A stretch of 64,000 nt of DNA from Tritrichomonas musculus (Eukaryota; Parabasalia; Tritrichomonadida; Tritrichomonadidae), in assembly GCA_039105265.1 (NCBI GenBank), contig JAPFFF010000018.1, positions 310,001 to 374,000 on the forward strand, given 5' to 3'. Numbering within the stretch: the first letter of the stretch is position 1; each line of letters opens with the position of its first letter. This document shows, piece after piece, positions 1 through 10,697 of this stretch. The notes under the pieces are model-generated. The model was not told the origin of the DNA. It did no database searches and saw only the letters and a program-made list of their open reading frames with translations. The position numbers and the translations under genes are program-made.

Positions 1-1
1 T

Positions 2-3000
2 AGCATCCAATATGATATTGATGTTGTCAGATTTAAATACTCCAGAATGGAAAATATTCGAAATACTTATGAATCATTTAGCAAATGTTATCAACAAGCT
101 CAAAAAGAAGATTTTAAAGGAAGTGATCGAATTCAAATCATTCAAAAAATCGGTCAAGTTAAAATTTTATTCGGCGATGTTGATCTTGAAACTTTCATTG
201 AAAAACTTAAGTCTTTGAACACTCAACATCGTAGCAAAGAAATTAAAAACTTGATTAGTGAAAGTGGATATTTAGATAAGTTGAAGAATGATGTTGCTGA
301 CCTGGAAAAGTTTACAGCAATTTCATTCTCAATTGAACACATGGAAAAACCACATGCAACAACAAACTTCCTCTCAGAAAATTTGTCAAATATAATTTCA
401 TCTGTTAAAATAAATCTTGACAAATCTAAATTTGAATTGTTTTCAAGTGAATATCAAAAGAAGCATGAATTCTTTACTTCAACATCTAAAGAATTTCAAA
501 TACTTTTCAGAATTTCACAGAAGTTTTTATTAAAACCAAATGCTGTTAGAAGTTACAATGTTGAAACATCTAATGAAGAAATGGATAAAATTGAAGCTTC
601 TGAACATTTATTAACACCATCAATCTTCAAAAATGGAGATGAATTAAACGTCACAATTAAAAAGATTGACGTTAACATTGATCCATTGATATTTGGAGTT
701 GATTTGTCACCAATTCAAATTAGATTGGGTAACTTTACTGAAGAAGAAATTATTTGTGAATTTCAACAAATTAATGAAGAATTACCATTACCTAAATATC
801 ATAACGAAGTTGGTTTCTTAATCATTGAAATTCCAGTTGAATCATTATGTAAAGATGCACTTGTATATGCCAAAAATGATGAAGAAGAACCAGAAAAGAA
901 AAATGAATCAAGTCCACATGCAAAGAAGAAATCATCTAAACCAAGCTTCATTGATATTGAGAAAACATTTGAATTTGATGGTGTTATCTCATTAAAGACA
1001 AGAGAAGATCCAAACATTTCATCTAAAATTTCATATTCAATCAAGCTTCGTTACATTTCATTAACCGCATTTATTAGCATTAAAAATGATCATTTCTTTG
1101 CTTTTAATGATGAAAAGACCGAAATTGTTCCATTTTTGGCAGGATCGAACTCGAAATTAATCTTTGAAAAGTTTTTGAACAAAGATATAAAGAATTCGAA
1201 CTTTTTAGATAATATTTTCGAGTTGAAAGATAACAAAGCAAAGAAGCCTGACTTCAAATCAACAATTAATCAAGCAGATAATCGAATAATCGATATTAGC
1301 ACACAATTTATTCGTGAGGAAAATCCACAAAATGCTTCACTTTCAGCTAACATTGTATTTGGATTAACGAAAGAGAAATCAATACCAGCCACTCTTCATA
1401 TCAATACAATTCCAAAGAGACAGAATAACGTTCCGCCCATTTCTTTAGCCATTTATTCCGATAAAACGATGGATTTCGAAAGTAAAGATGCATTAGTCAA
1501 TATTGGCAATCTTGGAAGAAAAGTTTACTTCTTCTTTGGTACATTAAATAACAGTGATAAACCAATTAAACTTACTAACGTTACATTGATATGTAGAGAT
1601 AGGATTAGTTTCATACAAGCTGAATTTGATCCCGCTAAAAATAATGACACAATTCCACCAAATAAATATGGCTATGCTATTTACTTCTTTGAAGTTAAAT
1701 ATACAGGTCATGTTCTTTTAAGAAATAACAATGACACATTCAATGCTAATTTGAGGATAGAATTTGGCGGAGAAACTCAAGATGTTAATTTCAAATATAA
1801 AGTTTCAGCTGTTCAAATTCAAGAATCATCCGTTAAATATAGTGGAAATAAGAACAATTATTATTCCTATGATTATTCTAAACAATCATTTATTCAATGT
1901 AACATTGGCACCGTTAATTCTGATCCAATCTTCCGTAATTCAGATAAACAAATATTAATGAATCCCTATTGCTATTCTATTTATGATAAAACAAATTCAA
2001 CTCCAAAAGTAGAATATGATACTAGGAAAGGATTCTTAACAAGACTTTTTTATGACATTACAAAACCAGATAAATATGAAGTATTTGGATTCTTCCCTGA
2101 TTCAAAGAAATTCATGGTATTACAAATTGATAGACCAGAAAAGATTGGAATTCGTGAGAAAAATGTTTTTCTTTTTGCACGTATTAAAGATCAACCAAAC
2201 ACATTCTTCCCATTATTATGTCCAGTTAAAAATAATTCAACACCGTTCAATTTAAGTAAAGATAATTATGGAGTTTACACTTATCGAAGATTCTATGATT
2301 TCCTTACAAGTTACATGATGGACCATGATAGAAAAGTTAGAGAAGTTTATAGAAATAATGCAGTAGAAAATTTACTTGATAACACTCCAATAGCTAGCTA
2401 TTATAATTTAGCATTCGTTGTTGATTTTATTGGAAAAGGAAGAAGAACAATTCCATTCAGAGAAATTGTTTCATCTATTGTTAAATTCACAAATTGTTTG
2501 GAATTTAAAGATCATTTTGATAAAGCACTTGAAAATTGTGGTAAATCTGATTCTGTTCATCAATTCTATTCATTTACTTCCGCTTTGAATGAATTAATCA
2601 GCAATCGTTACGATGCTTTACACCAATCTAGCTTTTATCTTCAATTACCAATTCCAATTGGAACTATTCGTGATCAACAACAATTAATTCTTAAGAGCAG
2701 AGTTATTGATGAAGATAAAATTAATGATTGTAGATTTGCTGTTGATTACAGAAACAAAATTAAAGATTTCAATGAAACTGAACAGAAAAATATTAAGCAA
2801 TATCAAGAAAATGGATTCACTGTTACACCTATTTTAAAGTGGACAGAATCAAATGGAATATCACCATCAACAATTGAAGAATTAGATGCTCATAAAGATA
2901 TTAAAATCAAGCAAACTCAAGAAATCAAAGCAATTAAAAATCAAAATTCAAATGTTATTACTAATGACATTAATTTCATTGATTTTCCTGACAAAATTAC

Positions 3001-6000
3001 AATTTCTTCTCTTTATGATAAATTCTCTGAAATTTTGGCTTCAACTTATATTTTAACATTCAACATTTATTCATTAAAGACAAATCATAAGCCATTAAAT
3101 CGTGCCAGAACTTTATTGAATCAATTAATTGCAGTTTTCTTCTGGCAAAATCAATATTCAGGTTGTTTTCCATTTTCTTCATTTACAAATTTCTTTATTC
3201 CAGCATTTTCATCAATGATGAACAGACTTTACAACTCTAAATTAAAGATTTTAAACTTCCCAATTGATATGATAAGTAACAGTAAAATGAAAGATGATTT
3301 TGTTCAAATTCCTTCTTTGAATCCTAACATTCGATTCACACAATTCACACAACCAGGTATTTCAAATACACCAATCGAATTCCAGCCAATACAGAGACCA
3401 AAAGTAGACAATCCAGATGCAAATCCAGCAAAACCAAGTGAAAATGCTGGTGCTGAAAAGGATAAAGCATCAACAAAGAAAGAGGCAAATGTCATCTATA
3501 ATAAACAAACAGATCGTATTAAAGCCAAAAGTAAGATGATTCAAATAATTAAGAGAGTTGATTTTGTAAATATTACTGAAAACACAAAAGAAATTCCAGA
3601 TACAGATTTCATTCAATATATGATTCAAGAGATGCTTAAACAAGACATAAACTTTACTGATGAGTTTACATACAACAAAGAAAATGATCATATTCCGGAA
3701 TCACTACCAGATATTGATGATTTTGGCACAAACAATGTGAGAATTGATTCATTTATGGAAGCTTCCAAAAAACTCACTGATACTTTATTAACAAATGTTA
3801 ATAAATCAATTGATGAAAGCATCGCTGAATCAAGTTTATTAAACAAGAAAGATTCAATTTACGCATCAATTCTTATTGATTGTACGAGCACATTATCATC
3901 ATCATATAAATCAGGACTTGTAACATTAGCAATTTCATTATGTAACGCATTAACAGCCATTAAAATACCGTATTCAATTGTATTATTCTGTGATTCAGAT
4001 TTCCAATATGTGCTAAAGAGAGTTGATCAAAGTCATGACTTAATCCACTTCGAGAAACTTCTTGATACAGTCACTGTTCGTCGAAGAATGTCAGATATGT
4101 CAGCTGCAATTTTAATGGCTCGTGAAGAAATTGAAAGTTCAGATAAAAACAGAACAAATCATGCAATGTTTGTTCTAACTGATGGTTTAACTTATAAAGT
4201 TAGATTGATTGACAAATGGAAGAACGCAATTCTTAATGATCCAAAGATTTCTGTTATGTTTTATTTTTTAGATGTTCTTAATAAAACAGACCAAGATGTT
4301 GTTCATCCATTGTGGGACAATTTCAGGGATGGAATTAAAAATTCCAAATCGCCGAATTCAGTTCTTTATTCAAAGACAACTGAAATTTATAACGGTGACA
4401 TTTCAATTGCCAAATCATTCTATCATGTTTTGAATCAGTTTTCAATCTACAATGAAGGTAAAGATGAAACATTGATGGCAACAATGCCTGAACCTATTGA
4501 TATTACACCTGAATTCCTGACAAACATAATTAAAATATTACATAAGGAAATCCCTGATGAAACCAAGTTCTTTTCTAGATACAACTTTGCTAATGATGAA
4601 GCCACACAATATACACAAATTGACTTGAATTTGGTTCAACCAAATCCACTTGAAGCGTTCACAGCAAGTGTTGATGAAAAGAATCCTGAAAATATTATTG
4701 AATTCTTAAAGGATCTTACTTCTTGTTCATTATCATTATTTGATCAATCATTATCACAAGAAATTGGAACTTTAATCTTCCCACCAAACAAACCTAGTCA
4801 ATTTACGCCATCAATTAAAGGAAGTATCTTTTACTTCCCTGGTTTGATCAAATTTATATTGACACAAGGACAAGATTCGAAAATATTCCTTGAAAAGAAA
4901 GCCGGTCTTATTCGTTCATACAGTGTATTCTTTGTCATTGATTGCTCAATCTCATGCATTAATCCATCGACTGTTTCCCATGCATTCCAGACAATTTATA
5001 CACTTTTGTATCCATTATCAAAGATTGACATTCCTTCGTTAAACATAATCATAACAACAGAAAATGGTCCTTATGTTTTATGTTCTGAAAAACCAACAAT
5101 GATTGCTCTTGATGATAATTCTCCTCTTTGGGCTTCTTTATTTGCTCACTTATTAAATCCACATCCAACACGTTCTTGCTTTTATTCCGCATTGATGAAC
5201 GCCTATCAAATGAGAATCCAACAAAAATCAGCTTCTTCTATTCTCTTCTCAATAACTGATGGTTTTTATTCCTTTAATGAAAGAAATAAATTTAATTCAA
5301 TCTTTGAATCATTCAAGGCAGTAAATACCACTCCAATTACTGTTGGTATCGGAAGTGATCCTTCATTCATTGATTTAATGACAGAGAAATCAATCTGGGC
5401 CCAAAATCCACGCTTTATTTGGCCAGCCGTTCTTTATTTATTTGGCAAAGATGCAAGAACATTTGATGAAATTAAGACAGCTTATTCTATTTCTCGTTTT
5501 TCACAAGAAGTTGCAAATCAGCTTGAAAATTACTTAAATTTATCTGAGAAAACATTTCCTGATCTCTTTAACGAACTTAATCATAAGATGAGAAAAGCAG
5601 CCATTTTCAGTAACTATTACAACAAGAACTTGAATGATAATAACCAAGGAATCAAAACACAAGATGCCTTAGAAGAAGAAGAAGATGATGAAGATGAAAG
5701 AACAGTTGAAAGATCAAAAATTGTTCCTGGCGCAGGTCCTGGTTCTGGCACAGAAGGAGAAGGAATTAATGTTCTTCAAAAGAAGAAAAAGAAGAAAGAA
5801 AAGAATCGTGTTGGTGATCAATTTGATCTTGGTAAGAAAGGCTATTACAAAGGCGTTAATATATTGATTGTCATGTGCTGGGATTGCACTTGTTCACCAC
5901 AAGAAGATCCAAGAATTAATGAATATGTTCTTAGAAATGGAGTTGATAGCAAAAGAGTCAGTCTTGTTAATGCATTAAGTTTCTTTGCAATACAAACAAA

Positions 6001-8365
6001 AATTGTCAAAAATTACATAGATGCAATCAATGAATTGACATCTGGCAAATACAATCAAGTTTGGATCATTTGCGGAAGAAAAGATGGTAAAATGCCAGGC
6101 AACAATGATTCTGGCAGTAATGGATCCAATTTAATCAACCAATTCATTGATTGTGTCATTCAATATTGGCATCTTGGAGGAGGAGTTGTTTTCTGGACTG
6201 ATAATTATCCACTCACTGCAGAAGCGAACATTTTCCTTAGCAAAGCGAAGTTTACCGCAGTTGAACGAGTATCAAGAAGAAAAACGCCAACAAATAAGAA
6301 AGAAAAAACTCAACTTGTATATGAAAATTATACCGCTAAATTCCACATCGGCGGAAGTTATCCAGGTGCAAAGATGCTTCATAGAATTAATTCAACTCCG
6401 AGAACACATCATTCCAAAGATACACCTATAGAAGAACAGGAAAGTAACTTCGATGGTAATGAAAATGTATCAATTGAAGATGGATATGAAAAATCAATGT
6501 TTAATCGAGGTTTGAAATACATCTTTGAGGGTTACACAATTGCATCTGCAATTAAAGGAGAAGAAAAAGATGATGAATGGCAAAATTATAGAGAAATGCA
6601 ATTAAAATTTGCCAATACACGTGATATTTATCCATTCAGACCATTTTCATTATCTTCCGATCGCGGCTTCTCTTCTCTTTATTACGTATCACCGATGGAC
6701 TGCAAAGATGGCGATGTTATCATTGATTGCGGCTTTTCTAAATTATTCTTCGAACTGACAGAAGAAGGTATTGATCGATATGTTAAAAATATCGCAATCT
6801 TCATGTTACAACTTGAAAAGAAAGAAATTAATTACGGCGGCATTAAAGATCCTCGTTTGGTTCGTCCAGAGAAGTTTAGATTTGAAATTGATTACGATGA
6901 CAAAGTTGAATTTCATAATTATTCAGAGAATAGAAAGATTGATCTTGTTTTCTTGGTTGATGGAACAGGTTCAATGAGGCTCTTTATAGAAGCTGTTGCA
7001 AACAGTTGTAATGAAATTGCACGACAATGTAAAGAAAACTTCCCTGGAAGCACTTTTCGTTTTGGTGCTGTTGTTTATAGAGATACAATTGTTTCCTCAA
7101 AAATACAACATAATGATAGAGTTGACAAAGTTGAAAAATCATTGCTAAATGAAGATCCTGATATTCTTCATGACTTCTTCTCAAACGTGCAGCCCGTTGG
7201 AGGAGGCGGTGATGGTCCTGAAGATTGGGTTTCTGGCTACCAATGCATGCTTACTGAAATGAATTGGAATGCAGATTCGGCAAGAATTGTGATTCATATT
7301 TGTGACGCTCCTGGACATGGAAAATCATTCACTGTTTTGCCTGGACGTGAATCGTTTATGTACAAGATTCCTTATTTTTTTCACGGTCCAAAATCATACA
7401 ATAGAAACAAAGCCATTTATGATGAAATCCAAAATCAACAAGATCTTGAATTCACCCAATTGGTTAAGTTAGCAGCCAGAGAAAAAATCATGTTCTTCTG
7501 CATGAATGGAAACAAAAGAGCAATGTACTGCTTCAGCAAAACTAAAGAACTATATGATAAGTGCCATGGTAAAAAATTCGTAATTCAAAATCAATTCGGT
7601 TTTGGTTACGATGAAGAAAATAATCAAGAAGCTTCTGTTGATAAAAATGATCTCGTCGAACAAGTTAAAAATATAGCTTTGCAAGCAATTGACATTGCTG
7701 TTGCTGTTTCAGGAAGAAACACTCAAAGCCAACAACATCAACAACAACAGCAGCAACAACAACAAGATGATGATGATGAACCACTTCCGCTAACAGAATA
7801 TGAGAAGCAATGCAATGAAAACTTTAATGAAGACATGAATAAATTCGAACTTGAATTCCGAAAAAGAAGAAAACAAGACCAAAGCAACAATAATGGTGGA
7901 CGTGGTACAAGAGGAAAATATAGAGGACGTGGTAATAGAGGAGCTTCAGCATCATCTTCAAAAGGATCTTTCGCAAACAGCACAAAAAGTAATAATAATA
8001 CAGATCTTGAATATGATCTAGATGACAGTGATGATGATGAAATACATCTTGATCATGATATCGATGATGATGACATCGGAAAAGACAGTAGTGATGATGG
8101 CAGTAATAATAACAGCAATAATAAAAAAGTATTCCAACAGCATTCTCAGCCAGCTCTGCCAAGAGGAGGAAACCGTCCTGCACCAGGAAGAGGAAGAGGA
8201 AACTCAAGCAGAGGAGGAAGAGGAACTTCAAATAGAGGAGGAAGAGGAAGCATAAGAGGAAATCCCCGTGGACACAGAGGCGGAGATAATTCTCAAAGAC
8301 AACAAAGTAATGTTTCTGATTCCGATTCTGATGATTTTGACGATGATGATATTGTTCCAATTTAA
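2..8365 (+). CDS. Giant protein with three vWA domains and an RGG-rich tail (5' end outside window)
   Basis: No stop precedes the first ATG at 47 in this frame. Fifteen codons from position 2 read open, so the true start probably lies upstream. Counting from that Met there are 2772 residues. Three von Willebrand A-type domains are visible by their metal-site motifs: DCTST near 1278, DCSIS near 1632 and DGTGS near 2305, the last followed by a GGGGDGPEDW stretch. Between the second and third lies a separate alpha/beta segment (about 1945-2070) with a GGGVVFWTDN turn that resembles a glutamine-amidotransferase-like fold. The tail has a poly-Gln run near 2561-2573, an Asp run, RGG/RGR boxes (about 2619-2745) and acidic clusters. 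vWA domains usually bind protein partners through a metal ion, and RGG tails usually bind RNA, so a cytoplasmic scaffold is my inference. There is no signal peptide from this Met, but the real N-terminus is unseen. The stop overlaps a TAAA. The function is unknown. Confidence 0.85.
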   Translation, partial: SIQYDIDVVRFKYSRMENIRNTYESFSKCYQQAQKEDFKGSDRIQIIQKIGQVKILFGDVDLETFIEKLKSLNTQHRSKEIKNLISESGYLDKLKNDVADLEKFTAISFSIEHMEKPHATTNFLSENLSNIISSVKINLDKSKFELFSSEYQKKHEFFTSTSKEFQILFRISQKFLLKPNAVRSYNVETSNEEMDKIEASEHLLTPSIFKNGDELNVTIKKIDVNIDPLIFGVDLSPIQIRLGNFTEEEIICEFQQINEELPLPKYHNEVGFLIIEIPVESLCKDALVYAKNDEEEPEKKNESSPHAKKKSSKPSFIDIEKTFEFDGVISLKTREDPNISSKISYSIKLRYISLTAFISIKNDHFFAFNDEKTEIVPFLAGSNSKLIFEKFLNKDIKNSNFLDNIFELKDNKAKKPDFKSTINQADNRIIDISTQFIREENPQNASLSANIVFGLTKEKSIPATLHINTIPKRQNNVPPISLAIYSDKTMDFESKDALVNIGNLGRKVYFFFGTLNNSDKPIKLTNVTLICRDRISFIQAEFDPAKNNDTIPPNKYGYAIYFFEVKYTGHVLLRNNNDTFNANLRIEFGGETQDVNFKYKVSAVQIQESSVKYSGNKNNYYSYDYSKQSFIQCNIGTVNSDPIFRNSDKQILMNPYCYSIYDKTNSTPKVEYDTRKGFLTRLFYDITKPDKYEVFGFFPDSKKFMVLQIDRPEKIGIREKNVFLFARIKDQPNTFFPLLCPVKNNSTPFNLSKDNYGVYTYRRFYDFLTSYMMDHDRKVREVYRNNAVENLLDNTPIASYYNLAFVVDFIGKGRRTIPFREIVSSIVKFTNCLEFKDHFDKALENCGKSDSVHQFYSFTSALNELISNRYDALHQSSFYLQLPIPIGTIRDQQQLILKSRVIDEDKINDCRFAVDYRNKIKDFNETEQKNIKQYQENGFTVTPILKWTESNGISPSTIEELDAHKDIKIKQTQEIKAIKNQNSNVITNDINFIDFPDKITISSLYDKFSEILASTYILTFNIYSLKTNHKPLNRARTLLNQLIAVFFWQNQYSGCFPFSSFTNFFIPAFSSMMNRLYNSKLKILNFPIDMISNSKMKDDFVQIPSLNPNIRFTQFTQPGISNTPIEFQPIQRPKVDNPDANPAKPSENAGAEKDKASTKKEANVIYNKQTDRIKAKSKMIQIIKRVDFVNITENTKEIPDTDFIQYMIQEMLKQDINFTDEFTYNKENDHIPESLPDIDDFGTNNVRIDSFMEASKKLTDTLLTNVNKSIDESIAESSLLNKKDSIYASILIDCTSTLSSSYKSGLVTLAISLCNALTAIKIPYSIVLFCDSDFQYVLKRVDQSHDLIHFEKLLDTVTVRRRMSDMSAAILMAREEIESSDKNRTNHAMFVLTDGLTYKVRLIDKWKNAILNDPKISVMFYFLDVLNKTDQDVVHPLWDNFRDGIKNSKSPNSVLYSKTTEIYNGDISIAKSFYHVLNQFSIYNEGKDETLMATMPEPIDITPEFLTNIIKILHKEIPDETKFFSRYNFANDEATQYTQIDLNLVQPNPLEAFTASVDEKNPENIIEFLKDLTSCSLSLFDQSLSQEIGTLIFPPNKPSQFTPSIKGSIFYFPGLIKFILTQGQDSKIFLEKKAGLIRSYSVFFVIDCSISCINPSTVSHAFQTIYTLLYPLSKIDIPSLNIIITTENGPYVLCSEKPTMIALDDNSPLWASLFAHLLNPHPTRSCFYSALMNAYQMRIQQKSASSILFSITDGFYSFNERNKFNSIFESFKAVNTTPITVGIGSDPSFIDLMTEKSIWAQNPRFIWPAVLYLFGKDARTFDEIKTAYSISRFSQEVANQLENYLNLSEKTFPDLFNELNHKMRKAAIFSNYYNKNLNDNNQGIKTQDALEEEEDDEDERTVERSKIVPGAGPGSGTEGEGINVLQKKKKKKEKNRVGDQFDLGKKGYYKGVNILIVMCWDCTCSPQEDPRINEYVLRNGVDSKRVSLVNALSFFAIQTKIVKNYIDAINELTSGKYNQVWIICGRKDGKMPGNNDSGSNGSNLINQFIDCVIQYWHLGGGVVFWTDNYPLTAEANIFLSKAKFTAVERVSRRKTPTNKKEKTQLVYENYTAKFHIGGSYPGAKMLHRINSTPRTHHSKDTPIEEQESNFDGNENVSIEDGYEKSMFNRGLKYIFEGYTIASAIKGEEKDDEWQNYREMQLKFANTRDIYPFRPFSLSSDRGFSSLYYVSPMDCKDGDVIIDCGFSKLFFELTEEGIDRYVKNIAIFMLQLEKKEINYGGIKDPRLVRPEKFRFEIDYDDKVEFHNYSENRKIDLVFLVDGTGSMRLFIEAVANSCNEIARQCKENFPGSTFRFGAVVYRDTIVSSKIQHNDRVDKVEKSLLNEDPDILHDFFSNVQPVGGGGDGPEDWVSGYQCMLTEMNWNADSARIVIHICDAPGHGKSFTVLPGRESFMYKIPYFFHGPKSYNRNKAIYDEIQNQQDLEFTQLVKLAAREKIMFFCMNGNKRAMYCFSKTKELYDKCHGKKFVIQNQFGFGYDEENNQEASVDKNDLVEQVKNIALQAIDIAVAVSGRNTQSQQHQQQQQQQQQDDDDEPLPLTEYEKQCNENFNEDMNKFELEFRKRRKQDQSNNNGGRGTRGKYRGRGNRGASASSSKGSFANSTKSNNNTDLEYDLDDSDDDEIHLDHDIDDDDIGKDSSDDGSNNNSNNKKVFQQHSQPALPRGGNRPAPGRGRGNSSRGGRGTSNRGGRGSIRGNPRGHRGGDNSQRQQSNVSDSDSDDFDDDDIVPI

Positions 8366-8804
8366 AATTTCCTCCAAAAAAAAAAAAAATCACTGTGAAA
8401 GCTAGTCTTTTATTGCAAATAGCAGTGCCTTTTTATTTTTTTTTTTTTGTTCGTAACAAAAGTGGGCATACCTTTTTGCCTTGAAAGCCTTGCTTTTACA
8501 GAGGACTATAAATAAATAAAAAAGGAAGTCTTTTAAAATTATTAATAACTTTTTTTTTTAATGATAATTAAACTTTTTTTTTTCTTCGTATTTCTTTTTA
8601 TATTTGATTTTTTAAAAAAATCAAAGAACATATATAATAATAAAACACTTTCTTCTTCTATTTTTTTCCCCCTCCAAAATGAACATAAGGAATCTGTCAT
8701 TATTAAATAATTTGATACAATTATTTGATTGGGAAATTAAATAGACTAATCATAAAAAAACAAAGAACATTACAAATTATAAAAATAAAATCGAATAGAA
8801 AGAC
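8366..8804. other. Convergent intergenic region with homopolymer runs
   Basis: This 439-bp gap separates two convergent genes and should hold both 3' ends. It contains an A run at about 8378-8390, a T run at about 8438-8450 and further T8-T9 tracts. I see no coding frame, tRNA or clear hairpin in it. Confidence 0.6.
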
Positions 8805-10064
8805 TTATTGCTGATCAGATTGAACTTGAACTTTCTCCAGCATATGCTGTTCTTCTTGATGATGTTCTGTTTGATCGTTTTCTTCTTGGCTACTCTCTAT
8901 TTGATTATCCATTAATTGATCTGATGATTGTTTTTCTGCTTTGAGTGGAATTTCCTGTTCTGATTGTGATTGTGAACTTTCGTCAGCGGAAGTTTGAGGC
9001 TTTGGTTCAACTTTTTGTGATTGTGAAGGATTTAAAGGGAGATATTTTTGTTTGAGATTCGAAAAAGCAGACACCGTTTTTCCTTCTGCTGCTAAAAGAT
9101 CTGCGAAAGATGCAACGTGCTCTGCTGTTTCAGGAGTAAATTCAACCTCGAAATATTGGAAGGGAAGTCCGAAAACTCTTAAGATGAATCTAACGCATTT
9201 CATGATCCATCCAGGATCTCTTGCTCCATTATGACCACCTGTCATTGTCATCATTTCCTTGTCTGGGCATCCATACTTTTGGAAAATTGCTAATCCATGC
9301 TTGTAAGGAACAAAATCATCATCTGTACAATGTCCAAGCATTAATGGAACATTTGTACATTTAGGAGCAATATCTATTGGAGAAACATCGTTACAATCAA
9401 ATCCAGCACGGGATTGAACTTCATGCTTAATCCACCAGACTGCCATAGGTCTAATAAACGATGGAAGAGGGGTTTGAGTAGCTATAGAAGAAAAAAGTTT
9501 TGAAAGCGATGAATATGCACTGTCAACAATGATACCTTTGATTAGTGGATGGTTTGGAGCAGCCATTACAGCAGAAGCTGCACCCATTGATCTTCCCCAA
9601 AGTACAAACGCAGCGACATGAAAATGATTGCGAAGAAAGTCAAGTGAATCAATAATATCTGTTTGCTCATTAAATCCGAGTGTTACATATTCTCCCCCAG
9701 ATAAACCACTTCCACTAAAATCAAAACAATAAACACAAATACCACGTGGTGCAAGATATTTGACAAGGAAACGACCTTCTTTTTGAGATCCAACATTACC
9801 ATGAAGATAAACAACACAATAATGTTTTTCTTCGGTATTGAATTGGCCTGAGATATAAAATGATCCCACTAAATTAACGCCCCTCCTATTTTTAAATGAA
9901 ATAGGAATCCTTGGAATTGATGGCATTTTTGAATCAAAAATTATATTTGTCAGGTCTTGTAATTGATAAATTGTTCGAGGTGGGCGTATGATAACGTTAA
10001 TGGCTTTATTTGCATTTTCCATAAGCGAAGCTTCGCTCATTTCTTTTTCTATCTGTGCATTCAT
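8805..10064 (-). CDS. Alpha/beta hydrolase (S9/S33 serine hydrolase type, ABHD-like)
   Basis: This 419-residue protein has the alpha/beta-hydrolase layout. An HGN oxyanion strand lies at 89-91 and a DFSGSGLSGG turn at about 115-124. The nucleophile elbow GRSMG puts the catalytic Ser at 159. A probable acid lies in CTDDD (248-250) and the catalytic His is in GGHNG near 278. The family cleaves ester, thioester or peptide bonds. Relatives in trichomonads are usually filed as unassigned S9 serine peptidases, and animal relatives include ABHD13 and ABHD17. There is no signal peptide or clear membrane segment. From about 340 the tail is rich in Gln, Ser and Glu and probably disordered. The gene is divergent from the ankyrin gene across 1.5 kb and convergent with the vWA giant. 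The substrate cannot be read from the sequence. Confidence 0.9.
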   Translation of the reverse strand: MNAQIEKEMSEASLMENANKAINVIIRPPRTIYQLQDLTNIIFDSKMPSIPRIPISFKNRRGVNLVGSFYISGQFNTEEKHYCVVYLHGNVGSQKEGRFLVKYLAPRGICVYCFDFSGSGLSGGEYVTLGFNEQTDIIDSLDFLRNHFHVAAFVLWGRSMGAASAVMAAPNHPLIKGIIVDSAYSSLSKLFSSIATQTPLPSFIRPMAVWWIKHEVQSRAGFDCNDVSPIDIAPKCTNVPLMLGHCTDDDFVPYKHGLAIFQKYGCPDKEMMTMTGGHNGARDPGWIMKCVRFILRVFGLPFQYFEVEFTPETAEHVASFADLLAAEGKTVSAFSNLKQKYLPLNPSQSQKVEPKPQTSADESSQSQSEQEIPLKAEKQSSDQLMDNQIESSQEENDQTEHHQEEQHMLEKVQVQSDQQ

Positions 10065-10632
10065 TTATGTATTAAAAACAAAATGCTAATTTTTGTTGGA
10101 AAATAACATTTAATTTTGAATACTTAATCGGCCAAGCCTATTGAAAATTATAATTGAATTAAGAATCATTCAATGTTTTCATCTCACCCATGAAATTCAA
10201 AGTTTAAAAAAAAACAATCCTCAAATATAAATAAGTTATTTATTAATTGAAGAATTTCTATCACGTTGTTAAAAAGTATTGCGAAAAGACGATTAATTTT
10301 TCAATTATTATCAATTGAAAATACAATACTAAATTTAAACGATCATCTTGAGTTCAAAAAGTTTGAGATAAAAAAAAATAAAAAGTAGTGAAAAACCAAT
10401 TTGAAGTTCGATATTTTAATAACTCAAAAACTCAAAGTATAATTGATTTTTATTTTATATAAGCATATCTAAGATTTAAGATACTGAATAATAGCTATTC
10501 TATCCAAAATATCATTAAAGTTTTAATTACTTTGCTAAGATAAAAACGACCTAATATAAATTAATTTATTTCTCAATTTTTTTCTTTTCAAATAGAGATC
10601 GAAGCTCTCAAAAAGTGCAGTGGGGAATTTCT

Positions 10633-10697
10633 AAATCTCTGAATTGGTTTCACTTTTTGAGTTAATTCACTCAAAAAGTGAAACATTAAAGAGATTT
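10633..10697. repeat. Nested inverted repeat (hairpin)
   Basis: A perfect 15-bp inverted repeat, GTTTCACTTTTTGAG (10647-10661) and its complement (10670-10684), has an 8-bp loop. Outside it a second 8-bp pair, AAATCTCT (10633-10640) and AGAGATTT (10690-10697), continues the fold. It could be a foldback element remnant or a structured site. It lies in no gene. Confidence 0.8.

Noticed and set aside
7824-8393. A 189-codon frame antisense to the vWA giant's tail
   Set aside because: It is the shadow of the repetitive Asp-, Ser- and Arg-rich coding sequence on the other strand and reads as low-complexity His, Tyr and Leu runs.
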